The notes: a model not told the origin generated them from the sequence alone. DNA of 6,381 nt from Fimenecus sp051881395 (GCA_051881395.1 JBJEPU010000178.1:1-6381); one strand, 5' to 3'; shown: positions 1-5,959, counted from the stretch's first letter. Made by a program: numbers and translations.

Positions 1-196
1 CATCAGCGATTATACCGAAACGCGCGACTGCGTTGTGCCGTTTTGTGAAAACGCACAGTTCGATTTTCAGCGCTTTTTGCAGGTGATGCGCGAAAAGGGA
101 TACACGGGGGATTATATTATCGAACTGTATGAAAACGGCTACGAAACCCCCGCGCAAATCGCCGCCGCACAGAATGCGTTAAAAAAATGGCTGTAA
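1..196 (+). CDS. Sugar phosphate isomerase/epimerase-like protein, C-terminal fragment
   Basis: This is the 3' end of a gene whose start lies before the window. The open frame begins at base 2 and stops with TAA at 194-196, giving 64 visible residues. The fragment opens with ISDYTETRD, which with the preceding codon (ending in C) would fit the HISD/HxxD strand of xylose-isomerase-like TIM barrels (AP endonuclease family 2). It continues with a DFQRFL helix and GYTGDYIIELYENG, where the Glu at 122-124 fits the last metal-binding Glu at the end of a barrel strand. The final helix is AQIAAAQNALKKWL. Such enzymes isomerise or epimerise sugars or related polyols in the cytoplasm using a divalent metal. 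The exact substrate cannot be read from this fragment. No convincing terminator follows; the gene ends 13 bases before the nrdR -35 element. The family call is fairly sure, the function is not. Confidence 0.75.
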   Translation, partial: ISDYTETRDCVVPFCENAQFDFQRFLQVMREKGYTGDYIIELYENGYETPAQIAAAQNALKKWL

Positions 197-209
197 AGGC
201 TTTTTCTGC

Positions 210-238
210 TTTACATTGTGCTGTCTATTTGCTATAAT
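210..238 (+). promoter_or_regulatory. Sigma-A promoter of nrdR
   Basis: TTTACA (210-215, one mismatch to TTGACA) is followed by a 17-base spacer and a perfect TATAAT (233-238). Transcription would start near 245, giving a leader of about 40 bases. This is the best vegetative promoter in the window. The NrdR box begins a few bases after the predicted start, where a bound repressor would block initiation or escape. Confidence 0.8.
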
Positions 239-248
239 ACAATTAAAT

Positions 249-264
249 ACACAATATATTGCGT
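249..264 (+). promoter_or_regulatory. NrdR box (repressor-binding palindrome)
   Basis: The 16 bases ACACAATATATTGCGT match the published NrdR box consensus acaCwAtATaTwGtgt at 15 of 16 positions; the only difference is C instead of T at position 14. The site lies between the predicted transcription start (about 245) and the nrdR start codon at 284. This supports autoregulation of nrdR. NrdR boxes often occur in pairs about three helical turns apart. The 16-mer 31 bases upstream (218-233) matches only about half the positions, so a second functional site is not evident. Confidence 0.8.
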
Positions 265-283
265 TAGATATGGAGTGATTTGT

Positions 284-739
284 ATGAAATGTCCGTTTTG
301 CGGATATGAAGAAAGCAAGGTCATTGACTCGCGCCCGACCGACGAGGGCGAGCGTATTCGCCGCCGTCGGGAGTGCCTGCAATGCAACAAACGGTTTACA
401 ACCTATGAAATTATCGAAAGCGTGCCGATTTTGGTGATTAAAAAGGATAAATCCCGTGAGGTGTTTGACCGTAATAAATTGTTGCGCGGGATGATGCGCG
501 CGTGCGAAAAACGCCCCGTGGCAATGGATACCTTGGAAAAAGCGGTGGACGATATTGAGGCGAGCTTGCAAAACTCGCTCGACCGCGAGGTGACTTCATT
601 ACATATCGGCGAACTTGCGATGGATAAATTAAAGGATATTGACGAGGTTGCGTATGTGCGCTTTGCGTCGGTGTACCGCCATTTCCGCGATATTAACGCA
701 TTTATGGACGAACTGTCTGCGCTTTTACAAAATCGGTAA
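284..739 (+). CDS. nrdR: Transcriptional repressor NrdR
   Basis: NrdR is the nucleotide-sensing repressor of ribonucleotide reductase genes. The encoded protein has 151 residues, the usual family length. It opens with a zinc ribbon (CPFC at C3/C6, then CLQC at C31/C34) with an arginine-rich stretch (IRRRREC) between the cysteine pairs. An ATP-cone domain follows from about residue 48 to 138, including VIKKDKSREVFDRNKLLRGM and ACEKRP. It reads dATP/ATP levels, and the ribbon binds NrdR boxes. I chose the ATG at 284 because GGAG (272-275) sits 8 bases before it and the zinc ribbon starts at residue 3; a GTG at 218 in the same frame lies inside the promoter. A sigma-A promoter and a 15/16 NrdR box precede the gene, so it probably represses itself. 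The ribonucleotide reductase genes themselves are not in the window. Confidence 0.97.
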   Translation: MKCPFCGYEESKVIDSRPTDEGERIRRRRECLQCNKRFTTYEIIESVPILVIKKDKSREVFDRNKLLRGMMRACEKRPVAMDTLEKAVDDIEASLQNSLDREVTSLHIGELAMDKLKDIDEVAYVRFASVYRHFRDINAFMDELSALLQNR

Positions 740-744
740 CGATT

Positions 745-760
745 GCACAATATAAATTGA
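745..760 (+). promoter_or_regulatory. Degenerate NrdR-like box in the nrdR / transglutaminase gap
   Basis: In the 35-base gap after nrdR, GCACAATATAAATTGA matches 12 of 16 positions of the NrdR consensus. The left half is nearly intact and shares the 9-mer CACAATATA with the true box at 249-264; the right half is poor. It ends just before the Shine-Dalgarno sequence of the next gene. It may be a decayed or weak site, or chance in an AT-rich gap. No good promoter accompanies it. Confidence 0.25.
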
Positions 761-774
761 GAGGGAGTCATACA

Positions 775-2241
775 ATGAAAAAAACCATTTCTGTTCTGCT
801 GGCGGTTGTTCTGCTGTTTGCATCGCTTTCCGTCAGTGTGGCTGCATTGCCCGCGGCAGGCGTGCAGACCGGCAAAATGCCCGCGCAGCAACATACGCTC
901 AAACACGGCGAGATGTTGCAATATTTGCATCCTGACAAGAGTTATGTACGCCTATCGGAAGACCCGAATGCGATGTATTCGTTCTATCCGTATTTGGATG
1001 CGCGGCAAAAGGAAGTTTATGATGCCGTGCAGGCTAATGTAATGACGCCGCAAACAACATTTGAGATTGCATTCTCGGTGCCGATTTCCTGCAATGCGGT
1101 TGCAACAGATGAAGGCTTTGAAATCCCCGATGAGACGTTTGAGGCATATATTGCCGCAATATTGGGCGGTTTCGGCGCATTTTTTGACGGCAATTCGGAG
1201 TATTTTTGGTCGTGCGGCTTTATGGATAATCTGTTGTATGAGTATAGCCAAACACCGAATGCAGACGGAACCTATCCGTTCCGCATCCTCGGCGCGGAAA
1301 TTTCGTTTGAACTTCCGAACGGTTATTCGAGTTGGACAAAAGTTCTGTCCGATTATAACGAATGTGTGCGGATTGCCGATTCGCTTACGATTCAGGGCGA
1401 TACCCGCTACGAACAAGTCAAATTTATACATGACTGGATTGCAGAGCGTGTGCAATATGATTTGTATTCCCAATATCCGGCTTATGGTTGGGTCACGGGT
1501 GTCTTCCTGTCTCCGTATTACACAGTGTGTGAAGGATACGCAGGTGCATTTAAAATGCTTTGCGACCGTGCCGGAATTCCGAGCGTCCTCGTTGTGGATG
1601 ATAACCACGCATGGAATTACGTCAAAATGGAAGACGGCAACTGGTACGGGGTCGATGTCACTTGGGACGACCAAGAAACCGACGGAACATTTTATGACTT
1701 TTTCTTGGCAGGTGCCGAGAGCACTAACTGTTTTTTCGATGAGACAACATTCTTTGAAAGCCATACGCCGACAGGGTCTCGCTATAATGTACCTGAAATT
1801 GCCGCTGTGGTTTATCCGACTTTGAGCGCGAAGGGGTACAGTGCGATGCTGTTGGCACCGAATTCCACAGCGACCGTCAGAAAATCGGTGCATGAGGTCT
1901 ATTTATATGGGAATACGCCTTGGGACAGCGCTTTTGCCGCACCGTACGGCTATGCACTGCACTGTGACGAGAGTACGGGAACGTTGTATGTCACGAAAAA
2001 CAGTGTAACCGTGGAAACATATACAATTGTTCGGCTTGCCGTGCAACGCGGCGATATGAACGGCGACGGCAAAATCAACGCGGTAGATGCGCGTTGGGTT
2101 TTGCAGGCATCGTCCGGTGCGCGGACGCTCACTGCCGAGCAAAAGGCTTGCGCCGATGTAAACGGTGACGGCAGAATCAATGCGGTAGATGCGCGTTGGA
2201 TTTTGCAGGCGGCTTCGGGCGCAAGAAATTTAGCGGCTTAA
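775..2241 (+). CDS. Secreted transglutaminase-like protein with C-terminal dockerin (copy 1)
   Basis: This is a predicted exported protein of 488 residues. A signal peptide (KK, then a hydrophobic core at residues 4-22) probably ends at A23 or A24. Residues about 60-200 form an N-terminal region of unknown fold containing YLDARQKEVYDAV and a Cys at 106. The transglutaminase-like core runs from about 220 to 320 and has an intact papain-like triad: C252 in VCEGYAGAF, H278 in NHAWNYVKME, and D294 in GVDVTWDD. A short beta-rich linker (about 345-420) leads to a type I dockerin with two calcium loops, DMNGDGKINAVD (427-438) and DVNGDGRINAVD (461-472). Such domains cross-link, cleave or deamidate proteins; which applies here is unknown. 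The dockerin implies docking to a cohesin on a scaffold or the cell surface. ATG 775 is chosen over an in-frame TTG at 757 because AGGGAG (762-767) is well spaced and the signal peptide begins there. A paralogue follows. Confidence 0.9.
   Translation: MKKTISVLLAVVLLFASLSVSVAALPAAGVQTGKMPAQQHTLKHGEMLQYLHPDKSYVRLSEDPNAMYSFYPYLDARQKEVYDAVQANVMTPQTTFEIAFSVPISCNAVATDEGFEIPDETFEAYIAAILGGFGAFFDGNSEYFWSCGFMDNLLYEYSQTPNADGTYPFRILGAEISFELPNGYSSWTKVLSDYNECVRIADSLTIQGDTRYEQVKFIHDWIAERVQYDLYSQYPAYGWVTGVFLSPYYTVCEGYAGAFKMLCDRAGIPSVLVVDDNHAWNYVKMEDGNWYGVDVTWDDQETDGTFYDFFLAGAESTNCFFDETTFFESHTPTGSRYNVPEIAAVVYPTLSAKGYSAMLLAPNSTATVRKSVHEVYLYGNTPWDSAFAAPYGYALHCDESTGTLYVTKNSVTVETYTIVRLAVQRGDMNGDGKINAVDARWVLQASSGARTLTAEQKACADVNGDGRINAVDARWILQAASGARNLAA
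2053..2211 (+). repeat. Near-identical dockerin half-repeats at DNA level
   Basis: Bases 2053-2109 and 2155-2211 agree at 50 of 57 positions, in register at a spacing of 102 bases (34 codons). They include an identical 18-mer at 2080-2097 and 2182-2199. They encode the two calcium-loop plus helix halves of the first protein's dockerin, both with NAVDARW. Dockerins are by nature duplicated, but DNA identity this high suggests recent duplication or gene conversion between the halves. The second paralogue's dockerin halves do not show it. Confidence 0.85.
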
Positions 2242-2250
2242 AGGTCTTTC

Positions 2251-2295
2251 GGCAAACGGTGTTCGCTTCTGCCTGTGAACGCCGTTTGCTTTTTA
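2251..2295 (+). terminator. Intrinsic terminator between the two transglutaminase genes
   Basis: The arm 2252-2266 (GCAAACGG, then T, GTTC, GC) pairs with 2275-2289 in a stem of about 15 pairs that includes two G-U wobbles. The loop has 8 bases (2267-2274). Five T follow at 2290-2294. It begins 10 bases after the first gene's stop codon and ends about 15 bases before the next gene's Shine-Dalgarno sequence. The 27 bases left after it hold no recognisable promoter, so expression of the second gene probably depends on read-through or on a promoter I cannot see. Confidence 0.82.
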
Positions 2296-2322
2296 AGAGA
2301 ACAGAAACAGGTGAGACATGGT

Positions 2323-3789
2323 ATGAAAAAGTGGATGAGTTTGCTGACGGCATTTTTGCTGTTGCTGTCAAACGGTGCATTTTATCTTTGCGCCGCCGCG
2401 GAAATGCCCACGGAAATTACGGTGGATATGGGGTACACGCAAGCCGTGCAATTTGACCCGCGCACAGAAGTACCCCATACAGTAGACAATTCAGGCGCGA
2501 CAAAGCCCTTTTTCGGGGGCGATGCCGACACACCGTATACTTTCTATATGTACTTAACCGAGCGGCAAAAAGATGTGTATAATGCGCTGTTAAACGCGGG
2601 GTTGGACAGCGCAGACAATGTGAACGGTGTTGCAATCACTTTTACAACGCCCATCACCTGTCAAAACACATCAACATCGCTGACTGCGGAAGCGCAAACC
2701 GAACTCGTTCTCGCAGTACAGGGCGGTGTTTCCGCATTGATGGATGACCACCCTGAAATGTTTTGGTTGGGCGCGTATACCTTCTCTTACAGTTATTCTT
2801 ACCGCGTGAGCAGTGGTGTATATACGCTGTCAGTATCCAGCATTACTTGTACAATGAAGTATGATACCGCCGTGTATGCCAACAAAGCATCGGTGATGGA
2901 CTATTATACCCGTATGATGGCGGCGTTTGATGCATTCGAGGTCAAAGGGTACACGCGCTATGAAAAGGTAAAATCCATTCACGATACGATTGCAAAACAG
3001 GTTTCGTACGATTCCACCTTTACAAACGGTACGGCGCACCAACCGACCAGCGTATTTTTAGAGCCGTACAAGCCCGTGTGCGAAGGGTATGCCGAAGCGT
3101 TTAAAATGCTTTGTGACCGCGAGGGCATTCCCTGCGTGATTGTCGTTGGTGAAGCAGGCGGAGGCGGGCACGCGTGGAACTATGTCAAAATGGAAGACAA
3201 CAAATGGTACGCCGTGGATTTGACTTGGGATGACCAATCTTCGATTTATTACGATTTCTTTTTGGTCGGCGCAAACAGCACCAATTGCTGTTTTGGCAAT
3301 GATGCCACCACCTTTGCCGATGCGCATACTGCAACGGGAGAACGCTTTACCAACAGCAGTTTTGTATTGACCTATCCCACGCTTTGTGAAACGCCGTATG
3401 CGCTGACACTCGGCAGAGCCGATACCGACATTGCCGTGCGCAAGGCAGACGGGATTGTACTGCTCGGGAAAAACCAAAGTTTGAGCACGGCGTTTATCGC
3501 GCCGTACGGCAGTACGGTTTCTGTAAGCGGCACCACAACGGGCGGCACGGTGACCGTCACGCAAGGCACCAACACCACGACCTATACCGTTGCGCGGCGC
3601 GGCGATGTGGTTGTGGACAATGCCGTCAACACAACCGATTATGCAAAAGTGGCAAAGGCGACAGTCGGCGCGGTGGAAATTACCGACAAAGCACAGCTTG
3701 CCGCTGCCGATTTAAACGGCGACGGCGCGGTCGATGCATTTGACGCGTCCTTGCTTGACCTGTATATAAACGGGGAAGAGTTGTATTGA
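2323..3789 (+). CDS. Secreted transglutaminase-like protein with divergent C-terminal dockerin (copy 2)
   Basis: This is a paralogue of the preceding gene and also has exactly 488 residues. The signal peptide (MKKW, hydrophobic core 5-22) probably ends at CAAA, A25 or A26. The N-terminal region repeats the pattern YLTERQKDVYNAL and a Cys in PITC (113). The transglutaminase-like core (about 222-325) keeps the triad: C253 in VCEGYAEAF, H283 in GGGHAWNYVKME, and D299 in AVDLTWDD. A beta-rich, Thr/Gly-rich linker follows, then a dockerin. Its first loop, DVVVDNAVNTTD (428-439), lacks the usual Asn/Asp at loop position 3, while the second, DLNGDGAVDAFD (463-474), is canonical. ATG 2323 is chosen because AGGTGAG (2309-2315) precedes it and the signal peptide starts there; an in-frame GTG at 2275 lies in the terminator loop region. 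It probably shares the first copy's role, with different partner binding. Substrate and activity are unknown. Confidence 0.88.
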   Translation: MKKWMSLLTAFLLLLSNGAFYLCAAAEMPTEITVDMGYTQAVQFDPRTEVPHTVDNSGATKPFFGGDADTPYTFYMYLTERQKDVYNALLNAGLDSADNVNGVAITFTTPITCQNTSTSLTAEAQTELVLAVQGGVSALMDDHPEMFWLGAYTFSYSYSYRVSSGVYTLSVSSITCTMKYDTAVYANKASVMDYYTRMMAAFDAFEVKGYTRYEKVKSIHDTIAKQVSYDSTFTNGTAHQPTSVFLEPYKPVCEGYAEAFKMLCDREGIPCVIVVGEAGGGGHAWNYVKMEDNKWYAVDLTWDDQSSIYYDFFLVGANSTNCCFGNDATTFADAHTATGERFTNSSFVLTYPTLCETPYALTLGRADTDIAVRKADGIVLLGKNQSLSTAFIAPYGSTVSVSGTTTGGTVTVTQGTNTTTYTVARRGDVVVDNAVNTTDYAKVAKATVGAVEITDKAQLAAADLNGDGAVDAFDASLLDLYINGEELY

Positions 3790-3795
3790 TACACG

Positions 3796-3861
3796 AAAAA
3801 CGAGCATACAAAAGCGGAACGAGGGCAATCCCTTCGTTCCGCTTTTTCGTATACCGTTTTT
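3796..3861. terminator. Bidirectional terminator between convergent genes
   Basis: A perfect 13-pair stem (3810-3822 with 3834-3846) is extended inwards by a G-U and two G-C pairs to a 5-base loop (3826-3830). Five T (3843-3847) end the plus-strand hairpin; the A run 3810-3813 supplies four U on the minus strand. Outside this, AAAAACG (3796-3802) can pair with CGTTTTT (3855-3861), so the whole region can fold as one long imperfect hairpin. It lies between the stop codons of the second transglutaminase gene and the esterase gene and should terminate both transcripts. Confidence 0.9.
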
Positions 3862-3867
3862 ACACAG

Positions 3868-5004
3868 TTAACTGTGGTCTTTTATAAACTGTCCCATTTC
3901 ATCGACCACATCTTCCGCCTGCGGAAAAACGCCCATCGCGTTCAAATAGCCGTGCCCCATACCGTTATAGACAATCACTTTCACAGGCACGCCGGCGTCT
4001 TGCAGCTTGTGCGCCCAGGCGATGCAGTCATTTTTCAAAAAATCCAATGCACCGACCGAAATAAAGGTGGGCGGATTGCCTGCGGCGTCGAAGCTGTACG
4101 GATTGCAGTACGGGTCGGGCGTGGTAAACCCGATGGCGTCGCCCATATCCTGCACGGTGTTGACCATCATTTCCAACTGTTTGGTAATACAGCGCGACAG
4201 CCGTTTTTGCTTCGGCTCGTATGTAAAGTTTTTGCCGTCGAGTTTATAATACTTGTCCTCCATGCGAAACATATTCAGCGTGGCATATAACAAAATCTGC
4301 CCGCGCACCATATCGGTGCCCTTCGCGCGCGTCGAACAATACTGTGCTAAATTGCCGCCGGCGCTGTCGCCGGTGACGAAAATATGCGTTTTGTCAATCT
4401 GCAAGGAGTCGGCATTGCTGTAAACCCATTCCAACACGCGGTAGCAGTCCTCGTGCGGGGTGGGATAGGGGGCTTCCGGCATCAAACGGTAGCCGACGCT
4501 GACCACCACCATAGAAAACTTTTCTACAAATACCTTCCAACCCTCGTCATACGGCGGAATACTGCCGCCGATGAATGCGCCGCCGTGGAAAAACAGCAAA
4601 CAGCCGCACCCCGCCGCGCAGTTTTCGCTTCGGTAAATGCGAATCGGAATCGCGTAGCCGTCCGCGGCAGGCACGGTTTTGTCCTCCATATCAATCCCAC
4701 CGCGCACGCACACCGCGCTGGAAATACGGTCACAGCTTTGGCGAAATGACGCAATGCTTTTGTCATTGAGCTTCATTTTGACGCGGTCGAGCAAAAATTC
4801 CGGCAGACAAGCCATCATTTTTGCGTTTTTGCCGAGTGGACCGCCGAGCAAACGCGGGTCAATGGCAATATCCGAGCCCGCATCCGGCGCATATTTTTCG
4901 GTAATCGGCAAATCGCCGTCCATACGCACCCGCGCGGTCGCTTTCAATTCCTGTAAAAACGCGTCGGTGTACCACTTTTTGTCCCAACTTTTTTTCTTTT
5001 TCAT
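3868..5004 (-). CDS. Alpha/beta hydrolase, hormone-sensitive lipase (family IV) type esterase
   Basis: This is a predicted carboxylesterase of 378 residues. The alpha/beta hydrolase_3 core starts near residue 105. The oxyanion-hole motif HGGAF is at 140-144. The nucleophile S214 sits in GDSAGGN (212-218), the probable acid is D321 in GALDFLKND, and the catalytic His is H351 in GMGHGY. YRLMPEAPYP (172-181) is also typical of the family. An N-terminal extension of about 100 residues, starting MKKKKSWDKKW, makes it longer than the usual 300-350 residues and may form the cap. There is no signal peptide, so it is cytoplasmic. The start is supported by GGAG six bases upstream. It lies 27 bases after the aldo/keto reductase gene on the same strand and is very likely cotranscribed with it. 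Family members hydrolyse short acyl esters; the natural substrate here cannot be told. Confidence 0.92.
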   Translation of the reverse strand: MKKKKSWDKKWYTDAFLQELKATARVRMDGDLPITEKYAPDAGSDIAIDPRLLGGPLGKNAKMMACLPEFLLDRVKMKLNDKSIASFRQSCDRISSAVCVRGGIDMEDKTVPAADGYAIPIRIYRSENCAAGCGCLLFFHGGAFIGGSIPPYDEGWKVFVEKFSMVVVSVGYRLMPEAPYPTPHEDCYRVLEWVYSNADSLQIDKTHIFVTGDSAGGNLAQYCSTRAKGTDMVRGQILLYATLNMFRMEDKYYKLDGKNFTYEPKQKRLSRCITKQLEMMVNTVQDMGDAIGFTTPDPYCNPYSFDAAGNPPTFISVGALDFLKNDCIAWAHKLQDAGVPVKVIVYNGMGHGYLNAMGVFPQAEDVVDEMGQFIKDHS

Positions 5005-5031
5005 CGTGTTCTCCGGTACTTGAAAAGCAAA

Positions 5032-5898
5032 TTAAAATCCAACCACCTGATGTGTGCGCGGGACGCTCGGCGGGTCGCCGATCATCCCGTATTTGCGCAA
5101 AGTGGCGATGTTTTCCATATCTTCGTCGGAAATCGTAAACCCGAAAATATCCGCATTGTTTTTGATGCGTTCGGGCGTGGTCGATTTCGGTACGGGCACA
5201 ACGCCTTTTTGGAAAATCCAGCGAATGCAAAGTTGTGCCACGCTCACGCCGTATTTTGCGGCGGTCTCCACAAGCAATTCGCGCTTGAATGCCTGCCCTT
5301 GAATGAGCGGACTCCACGCCTCGGGCAGAATGCGGTTTTCTTTGCAGTACGCGACCATTTCGTCCTGCGGATTTTGCGGGTGGAGTTGTACTTGGTTTAT
5401 CATCGGGTAGTTTTTGAAGTTCGCTTTTAACAGGTTAATGTGTTCCTCCAAAAAATTGCTTGTGCCCAACGCGCGCAGTTTGCCGTCTTGATACAGCCGT
5501 TCAAATGCGCGCCAAGTGTCGCACAAATCCTCTGCGACATGGTCTTGATTTTCTACAAGTACGGGCCAATGAATGAGATAAGCGTCCAAATAGTCCACAC
5601 CGAGTTTTTGAAGCGACTGCTCGCACGCGGCAATCGTTTTTTCGTACCCATGGTCGGCGTTTGGCAGTTTGCTGACCAAAAAAATCTCGTCGCGCGCAAT
5701 ACCGCTTTTGCGTATCCCTTCGCCGACGCCGACTTCGTTTCGGTAAGCGCCCGCCGTGTCAATGTGGCGGTAGCCGTTTTCTATTGCGCACTGTACCGAC
5801 GCGGCGGCAACCTCGTCGGGCATTTTCCAAGTGCCGAACGCAATGCACGGCACCTGCACGCCGTTGTAAAGCGTATAACAATCAAAGGTACTGTTCAA
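5032..5898 (-). CDS. Aldo/keto reductase
   Basis: This is an NAD(P)H-dependent carbonyl reductase of 288 residues, normal for the family. The catalytic tetrad is visible: D47 (HIDTAG), Y52 (AYRNE), K77 (LVSK) and H110 (LIHWPV). GTSNF (145-149) and the cofactor-binding stretch VPKSTTPERIKNN (236-248) are also present. I chose the TTG at 5898-5896 as start. A GTG three codons upstream (5907-5905) lies inside the Shine-Dalgarno sequence GAGGTGAT, which is perfectly placed for the TTG, and the family's N-terminus (short strand, then LYNGVQVPCIAFGTW) fits that start. It is the first gene of a two-gene operon with the downstream esterase and is transcribed divergently from spoVAE. The pattern resembles bacterial 2,5-diketo-D-gluconate reductase-like and methylglyoxal reductase-like members, which accept many aldehydes and ketones; the substrate is not assignable. 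Confidence 0.93.
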   Translation of the reverse strand: MNSTFDCYTLYNGVQVPCIAFGTWKMPDEVAAASVQCAIENGYRHIDTAGAYRNEVGVGEGIRKSGIARDEIFLVSKLPNADHGYEKTIAACEQSLQKLGVDYLDAYLIHWPVLVENQDHVAEDLCDTWRAFERLYQDGKLRALGTSNFLEEHINLLKANFKNYPMINQVQLHPQNPQDEMVAYCKENRILPEAWSPLIQGQAFKRELLVETAAKYGVSVAQLCIRWIFQKGVVPVPKSTTPERIKNNADIFGFTISDEDMENIATLRKYGMIGDPPSVPRTHQVVGF

Positions 5899-5902
5899 GT
5901 AA

Positions 5903-5910
5903 ATCACCTC
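5903..5910 (-). promoter_or_regulatory. Strong ribosome binding site deciding a TTG start
   Basis: On the minus strand the 8 bases GAGGTGAT match the anti-Shine-Dalgarno end of 16S rRNA without a mismatch. The GAGG core is 8 bases from the TTG at 5898. The in-frame GTG at 5907-5905 is part of this site and has no separate Shine-Dalgarno sequence, so translation should start at the TTG. Confidence 0.8.
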
Positions 5911-5930
5911 AAAACGATATTTTCATCAGT

Positions 5931-5959
5931 ATTTTACCACATTTTTGTGCATAAAACAA
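5931..5959 (-). promoter_or_regulatory. Probable sigma-A promoter of the reductase-esterase operon
   Basis: On the minus strand, TTGTTT (5959-5954, three of six matches to TTGACA) is followed by a 17-base spacer and TAAAAT (5936-5931, five of six). TG one base before the -10 makes it an extended -10 element, which can compensate for the weak -35. The start would be near 5924, giving a leader of about 25 bases. Confidence 0.5.

Noticed and set aside
192..215. Inverted repeat TGTAAAG...CTTTACA after the first gene as a terminator
   Set aside because: The stem has only 7 mostly A-T pairs with a 10-base loop, no T tract follows, and it includes the nrdR -35 element.
218..233. Possible partner NrdR box 31 bases upstream of the good box
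   Set aside because: Only about 8 of 16 consensus positions match and the conserved A and G positions are lost, so it does not stand out from background.
218..283. In-frame GTG start extending nrdR by 22 residues
   Set aside because: It lies between the -35 and -10 of the promoter, upstream of the likely transcription start. The zinc ribbon family start fits the ATG at 284, which has its own Shine-Dalgarno sequence.
724..756. Promoter TTTACA ... TATAAA for the first transglutaminase gene
   Set aside because: The spacer is 21 bases, too long for sigma-A, and no better pair is present; cotranscription with nrdR is as likely.
952..1893. Long open frame on the minus strand opposite the first transglutaminase gene (313 codons)
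   Set aside because: It has no Shine-Dalgarno support and a low-complexity, Arg/Cys/His/Ile-rich composition with no recognisable domain, and it is fully antisense to a gene with clear motifs. The similar minus-strand frame at 3058-3564 fails for the same reasons.
2323..2400. Lipoprotein signal (Cys23) in the second transglutaminase protein
   Set aside because: The residues before the Cys are FYL, not a lipobox, and CAAA just after gives a normal signal peptidase I site.
4384..5430. Plus-strand open frames opposite the esterase and reductase genes
   Set aside because: They are antisense to two genes with complete catalytic motifs, and their translations show no domain and lack good ribosome sites.
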